DNA of 64,000 nt. It comes from Flavobacteriaceae bacterium (GTDB lineage Bacteria; Bacteroidota; Bacteroidia; Flavobacteriales; Flavobacteriaceae). This document shows positions 9,131 to 19,059 of the stretch, piece after piece. The stretch covers positions 1-64,000 of the forward strand of contig JABAYY010000097.1 in assembly GCA_018608765.1 (NCBI GenBank), read 5' to 3'. The first letter of the stretch is position 1; each line of letters opens with the position of its first letter. The notes below the pieces were generated by a model, which did no database searches, was not told the DNA's origin, and saw only the letters and a program-made list of their open reading frames with translations. The position numbers and the translations under genes are program-made.

Positions 9131-12100
9131 ATGAAAACAAAGTTTAGTGGAATGCTAATGCTAATGTTAGCGTTAGTTGTGCAAATTTCATTTGCACAAG
9201 AAAAGAAAGTTTCAGGAAATGTTTCTGATAATAACGGACTACCATTACCTGGTGCAACTGTTGTTATAGATGGAACTACATCTGGAGTTTCAACTGATTT
9301 TGATGGTAATTATTCTATTAACGCTAAAGTTGGTGACGTACTAGCTTTTAGTTACATAGGATATGCTAACCAATCACAAACTGTTGGAGCAAGTAACACA
9401 ATTAATGTAGTTTTAGCTACAGATACTAACTTAGATGAAGTAGTAGTACAAGCTTTTAGAACAACTTCTAAAGCAACTTCTAACATTGCTTCGACTACGG
9501 TAACTGCTCAAACCATTGAGTCCAGACCAAATGCTTCTTTTGTTCAAACATTACAAGGACAAGTAGCAGGTCTAAACATTACAACTGGTAATGGACAACC
9601 TGGTGGAAACAGTCTAATTAACTTAAGAGGGGTCTCTTCTATTTCTGGTAACACAGAGCCATTATTTATTATTGATGGTGTACCAGTAGATGAAGATAAC
9701 TTTAGAAGTTTAAATCCAAATGATATTGCTTCATTATCTGTTCTTAAAGATGCAGGTGCAACAGCAATTTATGGTAACAGAGGGGCAAATGGTGTAATCA
9801 TCATTAATACCAAAGTTGGAGCGTATGAAACAGGTTTAAAAGTGACTTACAGTGGCTTAACAAGTTTCTCTAACTTACAAGGGAATGATTACAACCTAAT
9901 GAATTCTAGAGAGCAACTGCAATTAGAAAAAGATTTCGGTGCTGGATTTGGAGCAACACTTTCTGATGTTGAATTAGAAGAGCGTGCAACTCAAGTGAAC
10001 ACAGACTGGTTAGATGTATTCTTTGGAACTGGACTTACTCAGAGTCATAACCTAAGTTTATCTTCAGGAGGTAAAAACCTTAACTCATTTACATCTTTAG
10101 GATTTCAAGATCAAGAAGGTATTTTAAAAAGAGCGAGTACGTTAAAGCGTTTCAACTTTAGAAACAATATCAACGGGAAATCTAATAGTGGAAAATTCAG
10201 ATATAGCACTAACTTATCTTTGAACTACTCTGAAAACAATGAAGCTAACAGTATTGGCTCAGGAGCTATTAACAGAAACTTTGCACTTGGTGCTAACATG
10301 AGTGTACCATACATTTCTCCTAGCTCTTATATTTCTGGAGAGGGAAGTAACATTCCTGTGAATTTTGCAAACACACCTCTAATGTTATTAGACCGTTTGG
10401 AAACTTACACAAGACGTGAAGATGAAATTAAAGTAATTGCAAGTCTTAAAGCTAGTTATGATATTACTGACAACCTTACTTTTAACAGTAGATTTGGAGC
10501 GGATTTCACAGACGAACAATTATTAAGAGTAGAGGCTCCAACCTCTTTTAATGCTCAATTATTTGCTCAAGCAGGAAACGAAACTCCTGGGTTTTCAGTT
10601 CAAAACTCAAACAGATCTATCTTCCTAAACTTTAACAACTCATTAAGCTATACAAATACATTTGCTGAAAAACACAGTTTAGAAGTATCTCTATTTACAG
10701 AATACTTTAAAGCACACTGGAGAAGCTTTGGTGTAAGTCAAGAAGGTTTTGATCCAGCTACATTTTATCCTGGTGACGGTGCTGCTTTCGTAGATGACAA
10801 TGCTGCCAATGATAACTTTGTGGATACAGCTTCTGCAAATATTCAAAATGCAGGTTTATTCTCTTACTTTGCATATGCTGATTATGATTATGACAAAACT
10901 TACGGAGTTTCTGCTACTATTAGACGTGATGCTTCTTACCGTTTTGCTGACTCTAATAAATGGGGTACTTTCTGGTCTGTTTCTGGACGATGGAATGTTT
11001 CTAACGAAAGCTTCATGCAAAACTTAAGTTTTGTAAACAGCCTGAAACTTAGAGCTTCTTACGGTACTGCTGGTAACCAACGTATTGTTGATTCTGGTGG
11101 GTCATTTGCACCTTTTGGAGCGGCTGATTTAACTAGAGATCTATTCGTAACTGGTGGTCAATATGGTGGTGTCAACGGACTTTCATTTGGACAAATTGGA
11201 AACAATTTACTTAAATGGGAAACTGTTGTACAAGCGAACTTAGGTGTTGATTTTTCTTTATTCAACAGAGTACGTGGTAGTTTTGATGTATACAAAAAAA
11301 ATACTGAAGATTTATTCTTCCCAACTCCTATCTCTCCAGCACTTAACGGAGCTCAAACATCAATTAGTGCTAACGTAGGAGAAATACAAAACAGTGGTTT
11401 CGATTTAGAATTACACTATGATGTCTTAAAAGCTGCAAAGCAAGGAGGACTTAATGTAACATTGAATCTTGTTGGAAATTACAACAAACAAGAAGTAATC
11501 AGTCTAGGTTCTGGTGGAGATATTCCTTTCGGACTTAGAGTTGGAGGCGTACTTAGCGAAATCTATGCTGCACCATATGTGGGTGTGAATCCTGCAAACG
11601 GTAATATGTTATTCGAAGACATTAATGGAGATATTACTGAGAACTTAGTAGAATCTGATCAAAGAGCAACAGGACTAAATATTTATCCAGATTACCAAGG
11701 TAGTTTTGGTTTTGACGCAGACTTTAAAAATTTCTTCTTAACAACGCAGTTTAACTATGCTATTGGAGTAGATCGTTATGATTTTGATTACAACAACTTC
11801 ATGGATCCTAATTCTATTGGACAGTTCAGACACTCTAGAGATCTTTTAAATGCTTGGCAACAACCAGGTGACATTACAAATGTACCGTCACTTAATGCAT
11901 CTAACTACGCAGATCAAGGATTCTCAGACAGAGATTTAAGAGAAGCTGATTACTTAAGATTACGTTTTATCCAGTTCGGATACAACATTCCTAAAGTAAT
12001 TTTAGACAAAACAGGATTCTCATACATCCGTGCATTTGTTGGAGGTGAAAACTTAGTAACGTTTTCTAAATGGAGAGGATTTGATGCTGAAGGTACTGGA

Positions 12101-12163
12101 GCAGCTGGAAATGGATATCCAACACCAAAGACATTTTCTGTAGGACTTGAATTTGGATTTTAA
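9131..12163 (+). CDS. SusC/RagA family TonB-linked outer membrane protein
   Basis: Signal peptide MKTKFSGMLMLMLALVVQISFAQ, CarboxypepD-like domain, TonB box LDEVVVQAF, plug motif VLKDAGATAIYGNRGANGVIIINTK, C-terminal F. Confidence 0.95.
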   Translation: MKTKFSGMLMLMLALVVQISFAQEKKVSGNVSDNNGLPLPGATVVIDGTTSGVSTDFDGNYSINAKVGDVLAFSYIGYANQSQTVGASNTINVVLATDTNLDEVVVQAFRTTSKATSNIASTTVTAQTIESRPNASFVQTLQGQVAGLNITTGNGQPGGNSLINLRGVSSISGNTEPLFIIDGVPVDEDNFRSLNPNDIASLSVLKDAGATAIYGNRGANGVIIINTKVGAYETGLKVTYSGLTSFSNLQGNDYNLMNSREQLQLEKDFGAGFGATLSDVELEERATQVNTDWLDVFFGTGLTQSHNLSLSSGGKNLNSFTSLGFQDQEGILKRASTLKRFNFRNNINGKSNSGKFRYSTNLSLNYSENNEANSIGSGAINRNFALGANMSVPYISPSSYISGEGSNIPVNFANTPLMLLDRLETYTRREDEIKVIASLKASYDITDNLTFNSRFGADFTDEQLLRVEAPTSFNAQLFAQAGNETPGFSVQNSNRSIFLNFNNSLSYTNTFAEKHSLEVSLFTEYFKAHWRSFGVSQEGFDPATFYPGDGAAFVDDNAANDNFVDTASANIQNAGLFSYFAYADYDYDKTYGVSATIRRDASYRFADSNKWGTFWSVSGRWNVSNESFMQNLSFVNSLKLRASYGTAGNQRIVDSGGSFAPFGAADLTRDLFVTGGQYGGVNGLSFGQIGNNLLKWETVVQANLGVDFSLFNRVRGSFDVYKKNTEDLFFPTPISPALNGAQTSISANVGEIQNSGFDLELHYDVLKAAKQGGLNVTLNLVGNYNKQEVISLGSGGDIPFGLRVGGVLSEIYAAPYVGVNPANGNMLFEDINGDITENLVESDQRATGLNIYPDYQGSFGFDADFKNFFLTTQFNYAIGVDRYDFDYNNFMDPNSIGQFRHSRDLLNAWQQPGDITNVPSLNASNYADQGFSDRDLREADYLRLRFIQFGYNIPKVILDKTGFSYIRAFVGGENLVTFSKWRGFDAEGTGAAGNGYPTPKTFSVGLEFGF

Positions 12164-12188
12164 TACTAAACCTTAAAAACATAAAAAC

Positions 12189-13661
12189 ATGAAAAATATA
12201 TTTAAATTCATTTATGCTTGTTTGATCTTATCAATCGTAAGCTGTAATGATGCCATCGAAATCGAACAACCGGGTCGATTGGGCGCAGAAAATGCCTTTC
12301 AAGATGTTTCAGACTTAAGAGCTGGTTTATTAGGTGCTTACAATTTCTTAGATACTACTAACGAAATTGGACTCACTGCAGCAATGACAGATGAAACTCA
12401 CAAAGGGAAAGACAATGGAGGTCAGAATAATGACGAACAGAACTTTAATGTAAACAGTTCTAACGGATATGTATCTGGCATATGGGGATCTAATTATGGT
12501 GCAATAGGAATGGCTAACAGAGTCATCCAAGCTGCGGCTTCAATTGATTCTTCAGAAGATCAAGCAGAATATGACAACATATTAGGACAAGCACATGCTA
12601 TTAGAGCATTTGCACATTTCCAAATACTTACATACTTCTCAGCTGACTATACAGATGATTCCGCACTAGCTGGATTGCTAGTAACAAGTCCTGCAGAAGA
12701 TATCTTCGAAGCAAGACCAAGAAGTACTAATGGTGAATTCTACACGGCAATCGGTGCTGATTTAGATATGGCAGCAGATTTAATCAATTCTTCTGAAGGT
12801 GTTACTTTTATGGGAGATGATTTTGTAACAGCACTAAGAGCGAGAATGGCTGCTTATAGAGGAGACTACGCAATGGCAGATACATATGCTGCATCTTTGT
12901 TATCCACTTACTCTATTGCAGACCAAACTGAATACTCAGCAATGTTTGAAGACAGTGATTTCACTGAAGTAATTTTTAGCCTCGAAAGATCTATTGGAGA
13001 TTCTTACGATGGTCAAGGAACTGCTGGTGGTGGATGGGCAGGAAGCTTATTTGCTTTTATCGATGCTAGTTCTAGTGGAGGTCCATTTATGGAAATGAGT
13101 CGTTCTGTTTTCAACATTTTAGATGGAACAGCTGATGTACGTTTGACAAGAAACTTAAACGTTGCAGAATCTAGTATAGATCCTACATACCAAACAAACG
13201 ATAACTCTATTAATGATGATGTATTATTAGTATTTAAGTATCCTGGTGGAACACAACCTCTTTTAAATGATCTAAAAGTATTTAGAGCTTCTGAAATGTT
13301 ATTCATTAGAGCTGAAGCTTCTGCTGATGCTGGAGATCTTACAGGCGCTGCAACATTTCTTAAAGAATTAAGAGATGCACGATATGGTGCTCCTCAAGCT
13401 CTACAGTCATTTAATACTCAAGAAGATGCATTTGGAGCTATTCTTGACGAAAGACGTTTAGAACTTTTATTTGAAGGTCACAGATGGGTAGACTTGAAGC
13501 GTTTAGGAAACAGAGGAGACAGAGCAATTGATAGAGATTCTAAAGAGTGTGAAAACTTAGCAGGATGTTCATTACAAAACTCTGACTATAGATTTACACT
13601 ACCTATTCCTTTAAGCGAAACAACTGCTAACAGTGGAGCTGTACAAAACAATGGCTATTAA
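12189..13661 (+). CDS. SusD/RagB family nutrient-binding outer membrane lipoprotein
   Basis: Lipobox (LSIVSC), C-terminal 'LDERRLELLFEGHRWVDLKRLG' typical of SusD/RagB. Confidence 0.95.
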   Translation: MKNIFKFIYACLILSIVSCNDAIEIEQPGRLGAENAFQDVSDLRAGLLGAYNFLDTTNEIGLTAAMTDETHKGKDNGGQNNDEQNFNVNSSNGYVSGIWGSNYGAIGMANRVIQAAASIDSSEDQAEYDNILGQAHAIRAFAHFQILTYFSADYTDDSALAGLLVTSPAEDIFEARPRSTNGEFYTAIGADLDMAADLINSSEGVTFMGDDFVTALRARMAAYRGDYAMADTYAASLLSTYSIADQTEYSAMFEDSDFTEVIFSLERSIGDSYDGQGTAGGGWAGSLFAFIDASSSGGPFMEMSRSVFNILDGTADVRLTRNLNVAESSIDPTYQTNDNSINDDVLLVFKYPGGTQPLLNDLKVFRASEMLFIRAEASADAGDLTGAATFLKELRDARYGAPQALQSFNTQEDAFGAILDERRLELLFEGHRWVDLKRLGNRGDRAIDRDSKECENLAGCSLQNSDYRFTLPIPLSETTANSGAVQNNGY

Positions 13662-13679
13662 TTAAAAAACTATATAATT

Positions 13680-14435
13680 ATGAAAAAATTTAGAATATTA
13701 ACTGCTCTTTTTGTTTTTGGAAGCTTTATGGCTTGTGAACAAAACGAAGCAATCATAGACAATGTGTATGACAACAATGGGCAAACCGGAGTTGGATTTA
13801 CAACATCTTCCACTTCAGTTGCAGTGCGACCTGAAGGTGCTTCAGCTACCGTAGGGGTACAAGCAACAACTACATCAGGATCAGCTAGAAGTTATGATGT
13901 CGTTGTAAACGCAACATCAACAGGAACAATCGGTGATTACACCATCGGAACTGTTACAATACCAGCAGATTCTTACGACGGAACACTATCGGTAAGTTTT
14001 GTAGATACAAACCTTGTAGAAGGTGTACCTTACACGTTAGTATTGGATTTAGAGTTACCAGCAGGAATTGCTGTTGTAGGTTCTAAAACAACGACTATTA
14101 ACTACAACAAATACTTAATTTGTAACGATTTTGTATTGGTAATGAATGAAGATTCTTATTCAGATGAACGTAGTTGGGATGTTACAGATGCAGCGGGTGA
14201 CGTTGTAGAATCTGGGGATGGATATGAGTATGTGTCAGGAGGTCAACAAATTGTTGAAACGATGACCTTAGCGGATGGATGTTATACATTCACAATTTAT
14301 GACTCATACGGAGATGGTCAATTTGATGGAGCAACTACTGGAAACTATTCTTTGGACTGTTCCATTATTAATGTTGCCAGTGGCGAAGGAAACTGGGGTG
14401 CATCAGATAGTACAGAATTTTGTGTTAACCCATAA
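13680..14435 (+). CDS. Lipoprotein with C-terminal 'CYTFTIYDSYGDGQFDG'-type domain
   Basis: Lipobox (FGSFMAC), downstream of SusCD; motif often seen in secreted peptidases and associated adhesin-like domains. Confidence 0.7.
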   Translation: MKKFRILTALFVFGSFMACEQNEAIIDNVYDNNGQTGVGFTTSSTSVAVRPEGASATVGVQATTTSGSARSYDVVVNATSTGTIGDYTIGTVTIPADSYDGTLSVSFVDTNLVEGVPYTLVLDLELPAGIAVVGSKTTTINYNKYLICNDFVLVMNEDSYSDERSWDVTDAAGDVVESGDGYEYVSGGQQIVETMTLADGCYTFTIYDSYGDGQFDGATTGNYSLDCSIINVASGEGNWGASDSTEFCVNP

Positions 14436-14458
14436 ACTAATAAATTAAATAATAAAAT

Positions 14459-15370
14459 ATGAAAAATATAATAAAATCAATTAGCTTACTATTAGTCCTA
14501 ACACTAACAGTGTCTTGTGATAAAGATAGTAGTGAAGATTTAGGCTATGCAGCTCAAGAAGAAAGAGGGTGGGTTCAGTTTTTAACTACCAACCCTGCTC
14601 AAATTGGAGTATTCCAAGGAGCTACAGGAACAATTGACCTAGATGTGAATATTCAAGTACCAACAACAAGTTCTGATTTAACTATCAACTATGCTTTACA
14701 AAGTGTTTCTGGTGCAGATCCAAGTACTATTTTTTCTAACTCAGGGGCTGTAGTAGCACCTGCTGGAAAAACAAGTTATGCTGGACCTGACAACGATACT
14801 GGATTTGAATACACATACTTAGCAATGATCTCTTTAGATCTTGCAGATTTGGATGGAACAACACTAACAGAGCCAATGATATTTGATTTGGTTCTTACAG
14901 GTACAAGTTCATCTAGTATAACAGCAGGCTTAGAAGGTGAAACTTTCCCTGTAACTCAAAGGATAGTAATCAATCCATCTATCAGCGCATTTGCTGGTGC
15001 TTTTACGGTTGATGAAATATTCACTGGAGGTAGTAATGCAGGTTTAGTTTTAGCTACTGCATTTGGTGAAAGCTATCAAGTTGAATTAACAATGGTAGAA
15101 GGCGATTCAACTGCTTCTACTATGTTAGTTACAAATTCAGATGGATTTGATGCGTATTATCCAGCAGGAACTGTTATAACATTTAAACTAGACGGAACTT
15201 TAGACGTGGATGATGGATTTAATTTCAACATCCCTTATCTTGCAGGTTTTAGCTACCACTTTGTTGATACTACGTCATATGACTATGCGACAGGTATCAT
15301 AGTTTGTAGTGGAGATTTTGGATATCCAAATAATTTTGGACCTTACCAAACAACGCTTATAAAGCAGTAA
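14459..15370 (+). CDS. Hypothetical SusCD-associated lipoprotein
   Basis: Lipobox (LTVSCDKDSSED) with acidic residues just after Cys, compatible with a surface lipoprotein; operon position. Confidence 0.65.
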   Translation: MKNIIKSISLLLVLTLTVSCDKDSSEDLGYAAQEERGWVQFLTTNPAQIGVFQGATGTIDLDVNIQVPTTSSDLTINYALQSVSGADPSTIFSNSGAVVAPAGKTSYAGPDNDTGFEYTYLAMISLDLADLDGTTLTEPMIFDLVLTGTSSSSITAGLEGETFPVTQRIVINPSISAFAGAFTVDEIFTGGSNAGLVLATAFGESYQVELTMVEGDSTASTMLVTNSDGFDAYYPAGTVITFKLDGTLDVDDGFNFNIPYLAGFSYHFVDTTSYDYATGIIVCSGDFGYPNNFGPYQTTLIKQ

Positions 15371-15402
15371 ATCTATTAATTTATTTTTACAAATTAGATA
15401 AC

Positions 15403-15435
15403 AAAAAAGCCTGTGAAATTCACAGGCTTTTTTTA
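15403..15435 (+). terminator. Rho-independent terminator between lipoprotein and S8 peptidase
   Basis: aaaaaagcctgtgaa-att-cacaggctttttttaa. Confidence 0.9.
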
Positions 15436-15448
15436 ACTCCTATAACCA

Positions 15449-17398
15449 ATGAAAAAGTGTGTTTTAATTGTCTCTGTACTAATCGCTGGTTTAAACATGG
15501 TACACACACAAACCGATACACAAATTGAAACAATTGTTAGCGCAAGTTTAAAAGAGAGAAATATCGCACTACTCGATAAGATAAACGAAAGCAACAATGA
15601 AAAAGAAAGTCGGATAGCCTTATACCTAAGTCAAAATCCGGGTACACAACGCGACTCTTATATCGAAGATAAAAAATATACAATTATTGATGTTATTGAT
15701 GGAACCCCTATAAAAATCACAGTTCATAATGCAAATGCAGCCATCGCAACCAGAGCCAATTACATGCTCACTAATGGTGAATTAGGACTTGAGATTGAAG
15801 GTCTAGGAATGACTGTAGGAGTCTGGGATCAAGATAATGTATTAGAAAACCATGTAGAGTTTGTAGGAACATTTCCAAATACAAATATTTCAAGAGTCAC
15901 TACACCAGATTTTGATATAGAACAAACCTATGGCAACCACGGAACACATGTTGCAGGAACCATTGCAGCTAAAGGCATTAGGTCCGAAGCAAAGGGAATG
16001 GCACCAAAATCTACAATTATTTCTTACACTTGGGGCAATGACAAAGCTGAAGCATTAAATGAAGCAAGCACCAATGGACTGTTAATTTCCAATCATTCTT
16101 ACGGCGTTCCCGCAGTGGATGCTGATGGAGAAGAATACCTACCCGATTATTATATAGGTGGCTATACAGGAGAAGCAAATGCTTGGGATGAAATTCTCTA
16201 CAATAATCCTTACTACCTCCAAGTAGTCTCCGCAGGAAATAATGGAAATAGCCCAAACAGTAACGCAAGTACCGATGGATACGACAAGCTTACAGGTGAA
16301 AAAAATTCAAAAAATAATTTAGTTGTAGCCAATGCTCAAGACCCAACAATCAATTCAGAAGGTGAATTAACTGCACTCAACATCAACTCCTCTAGCAGTC
16401 AAGGACCCTCAGATGATGGAAGAATTAAGCCAGACATCACTGGAAATGGAACTGGACTAATATCCCCTACAAGTTCATCAACAGATACTTATGGGAATTA
16501 TACAGGAACCTCAATGGCAGCACCAAATGTAGCTGGATCAATAGTGTTATTACAACAATACTACTCAGAATTAAACAATGGTACATTTATGAAATCTGCT
16601 ACTTTAAAAGGATTGGTATGTCATACAGCCGATGATGATTTTGTTAGAATTGGGCCAGACCCCGTATATGGATGGGGACTGTTAAATACTAAAGTAGCCG
16701 CTGAAACCCTGTTAGATGCTAACAATGGAAGTGCTGCGATTTATGAAAATACTTTGTTTTTTGGAGACACCTTTACAACAACTTTTGATGCAGGAAACTC
16801 TAACCCTATCAGTGCAACACTATGTTGGACAGATCCTGCGGGAGCTATTCAGCAGAATGCAAACAGTACAATACCTGTAGTCGTAAATAATTTAGATGTA
16901 GAAATTACAGCTCCGGATGGGACAATATACTATCCTTGGAGATTGAACCCAGTGAACCCTACTGGGAGTGCTCTAAGAAATGATGTAAATAATGTAGATA
17001 CGGTTGAAAATATTGATATTGACTCTCCAAGCGAAGGAACATACACCCTTACAGTTAGTATGCGAGGGCTTGTTTCAGAAGGTTCTCAAGATTATTCTTT
17101 GATAATCACCAGTGGTGACTTTGTGTTAAGCACAAATTCAAAAACAGAAAATGTATTAAATGTTTGGCCAAACCCTGCAAAACAAACACTTAACTTCAAA
17201 TTTGCATCTACATCAGATGCAACTTGTTTGGTACAACTTATAGATCTTCAAGGCAGAACCGTCTATACAGAAAACATATTGGGAAGAACTGCTTTAATTA
17301 AAGGACAGCTGAATACCACCAATTACACAGAAGGAGTTTATTTTTTAACCTTAAAACAAGGTTCTAAAAAAACCTTCAAAAAAGTGATCATTCAATAA
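15449..17398 (+). CDS. S8 family (subtilisin-like) serine peptidase with T9SS type A sorting domain
   Basis: His motif YGNHGTHVAGTIAA, Ser motif GTSMAAPNVAGS, C-terminal 'NVLNVWPNPAKQTLNFKF...GVYFLTLKQGSKKTFKKVIIQ' T9SS domain. Confidence 0.92.
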   Translation: MKKCVLIVSVLIAGLNMVHTQTDTQIETIVSASLKERNIALLDKINESNNEKESRIALYLSQNPGTQRDSYIEDKKYTIIDVIDGTPIKITVHNANAAIATRANYMLTNGELGLEIEGLGMTVGVWDQDNVLENHVEFVGTFPNTNISRVTTPDFDIEQTYGNHGTHVAGTIAAKGIRSEAKGMAPKSTIISYTWGNDKAEALNEASTNGLLISNHSYGVPAVDADGEEYLPDYYIGGYTGEANAWDEILYNNPYYLQVVSAGNNGNSPNSNASTDGYDKLTGEKNSKNNLVVANAQDPTINSEGELTALNINSSSSQGPSDDGRIKPDITGNGTGLISPTSSSTDTYGNYTGTSMAAPNVAGSIVLLQQYYSELNNGTFMKSATLKGLVCHTADDDFVRIGPDPVYGWGLLNTKVAAETLLDANNGSAAIYENTLFFGDTFTTTFDAGNSNPISATLCWTDPAGAIQQNANSTIPVVVNNLDVEITAPDGTIYYPWRLNPVNPTGSALRNDVNNVDTVENIDIDSPSEGTYTLTVSMRGLVSEGSQDYSLIITSGDFVLSTNSKTENVLNVWPNPAKQTLNFKFASTSDATCLVQLIDLQGRTVYTENILGRTALIKGQLNTTNYTEGVYFLTLKQGSKKTFKKVIIQ

Positions 17399-17412
17399 AC
17401 AATCACTTTTTT
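17378..17412 (+). terminator. Terminator overlapping the 3' end and stop of the S8 peptidase gene
   Basis: aaaaaagtgat ... atcactttttt; stop codon TAA lies in the loop. Confidence 0.7.
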
Positions 17413-17423
17413 AAAGTTCATTT

Positions 17424-17455
17424 AAAAGCGGGTTTTGAAAAGAATCCGCTTTTTT
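17424..17455 (+). terminator. Second tandem terminator downstream of the S8 peptidase gene
   Basis: aaaagcgggtt-ttgaaaag-aatccgcttttttgg (one G-U pair). Confidence 0.7.
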
Positions 17456-17487
17456 GGTTAAATACTTTAAAATTGATGTGTAATGTG

Positions 17488-17495
17488 TACTTTTG
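17488..17495 (+). promoter_or_regulatory. -7 type box TACTTTTG immediately upstream of rlmB
   Basis: Matches TAnnTTTG; ATG of rlmB starts 4 nt after the box. Confidence 0.6.
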
Positions 17496-17499
17496 CGGC

Positions 17500-18234
17500 A
17501 TGGAGAAAGAAACCAAAATATACGGCCTTCGCGCCATCATTGAAGCCGTGGAAGCAGAAAATACCATAGACAAGGTTTTTTTACAAAAAGGACTCAGTGG
17601 CGAATTATATACAGAGTTGGAAAAACTGTTGCGGAAGCAAAATATCAACTTTTCGTATGTGCCTGTTGAAAAACTAAACCGTTTAACGCCTCATAACCAT
17701 CAAGGCGCAGTAGCCAATATGTCACCAATCGCATTTTACGATTTGGAAGAACTGATCAACGCTGTCAAAGAAACCAAAGAAAACCCATTGTTTCTCCTCC
17801 TCGATCAACTTAGTGATGTCCGTAATTTTGGAGCCATCATCAGAACTGCTGAATGTACTGGCGTGGATGGAATTATCATTCAAAAAAGTGGCGGAGCTCC
17901 CATAAATGGAGACACAGTTAAAACAAGTGCAGGTGCGGTATTTAATATTCCCATCTGTAAAGTGGACCACATCAAAGATGCCATGTTTTATTTACAGGCT
18001 TCCGACATAAAAGTCATTGCAGCCACCGAAAAAACAGACAATACAATTTACGATATCGATTTTAAACACGGATGTGCCATCATTATGGGTTCTGAAGACA
18101 GAGGAATTAACCCTTCTATTTTGAAATTGGTAGATGACAAAGCAAAACTCCCTATGTACGGCAGTATCGCCTCTTTAAATGTTTCTGTAGCATGTGGTGC
18201 TTTTCTTTATGAAGCCGTCAGACAACGCCTCTAA
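17500..18234 (+). CDS. rlmB: 23S rRNA (guanosine(2251)-2'-O)-methyltransferase, SpoU/TrmH family (ORF opens at 17473)
   Basis: MEKETKIYGLRAIIEAVEAE; SPOUT motifs 'LLDQLSDVRNFGAIIRTAECTGVDGIIIQ', 'IMGSEDRGINPSILKLVDDKAKLPMYGSIASLNVSVACGAFLYEA'. Confidence 0.92.
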   Translation: MEKETKIYGLRAIIEAVEAENTIDKVFLQKGLSGELYTELEKLLRKQNINFSYVPVEKLNRLTPHNHQGAVANMSPIAFYDLEELINAVKETKENPLFLLLDQLSDVRNFGAIIRTAECTGVDGIIIQKSGGAPINGDTVKTSAGAVFNIPICKVDHIKDAMFYLQASDIKVIAATEKTDNTIYDIDFKHGCAIIMGSEDRGINPSILKLVDDKAKLPMYGSIASLNVSVACGAFLYEAVRQRL

Positions 18235-18962
18235 ACATCCTTTTCTTTAAAGTTATAACGTATTTCTAAAGAAGGATCTGCCGTGTGGATTTCTTCCTCT
18301 GACTTTTCAATAAAATTTCCAGCTTCGTCAAACTGTTGTAAAAATGGATCTTGGGATTCATCATAGTGTTCATGTTCCCAAATATATTTTGGAGGTTTGG
18401 CAATGGCAGTCTTGAAAATTAAGGCAAAAATTAACCCCACCAATAGTCCTGACAAATGTCCTTCCCACGACATATTTTCTTTAATCGGAAACACATACCA
18501 CAACATACTACCATAAAGAAAGATGACTAAAAACGAGAGAGCTATTAAGCGGTAATGCTTAGAGAAAATTCCTTTAAAAAGCATAAAACTCATCAACACA
18601 TAGATAAGACCACTAGCACCAATGTGGTAGCCAGTACTTCCTATACCCCAGGTAAAAAGTCCTGAGAATAGAATTCCATATAAAATAACCTTCCACGCAA
18701 TCGGACGGTAAAAATAAAACAAGGCCGTTGACAACACCAATAACGGCGTAGAATTATGATACAAATGTTCTAAACTTCCATGGATAAAAGGACTAAAAAT
18801 AACACCCCTCAGCCCTGAAAGCGTCCTTGGAAATACGCCCAAGTAATTCAAACGGAATCCAAACCGAACTTCAGCCCAAAACACAATCCAAATCAACAAT
18901 ACAAACGCTATTGGATACCCAATGACGCCTGTAGAAAATCGAAATGGTTGTTGTGGATTCAT
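18231..18962 (-). CDS. Rhomboid family intramembrane serine protease
   Basis: Multi-TM; 'GASGLIYVLMSFMLF' (GASG active-site motif), 'WEGHLSGLLVGLIFAL' (His); start at MNPQQPFRF. Confidence 0.88.
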   Translation of the reverse strand: MNPQQPFRFSTGVIGYPIAFVLLIWIVFWAEVRFGFRLNYLGVFPRTLSGLRGVIFSPFIHGSLEHLYHNSTPLLVLSTALFYFYRPIAWKVILYGILFSGLFTWGIGSTGYHIGASGLIYVLMSFMLFKGIFSKHYRLIALSFLVIFLYGSMLWYVFPIKENMSWEGHLSGLLVGLIFALIFKTAIAKPPKYIWEHEHYDESQDPFLQQFDEAGNFIEKSEEEIHTADPSLEIRYNFKEKDV

Positions 18963-19047
18963 GGTTATAAATTTACTAAACACTAGCAAATAACCCGCCA
19001 AAAAATGGCAATATGTTAGAATGTCAGATTTATATAAAAAAAAACTT

Positions 19048-19055
19048 TAGTTTTG
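19048..19055 (+). promoter_or_regulatory. -7 type box TAGTTTTG immediately upstream of rarA
   Basis: Matches TAnnTTTG; ATG starts at 19060. Confidence 0.6.
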
Positions 19056-19059
19056 TAGG

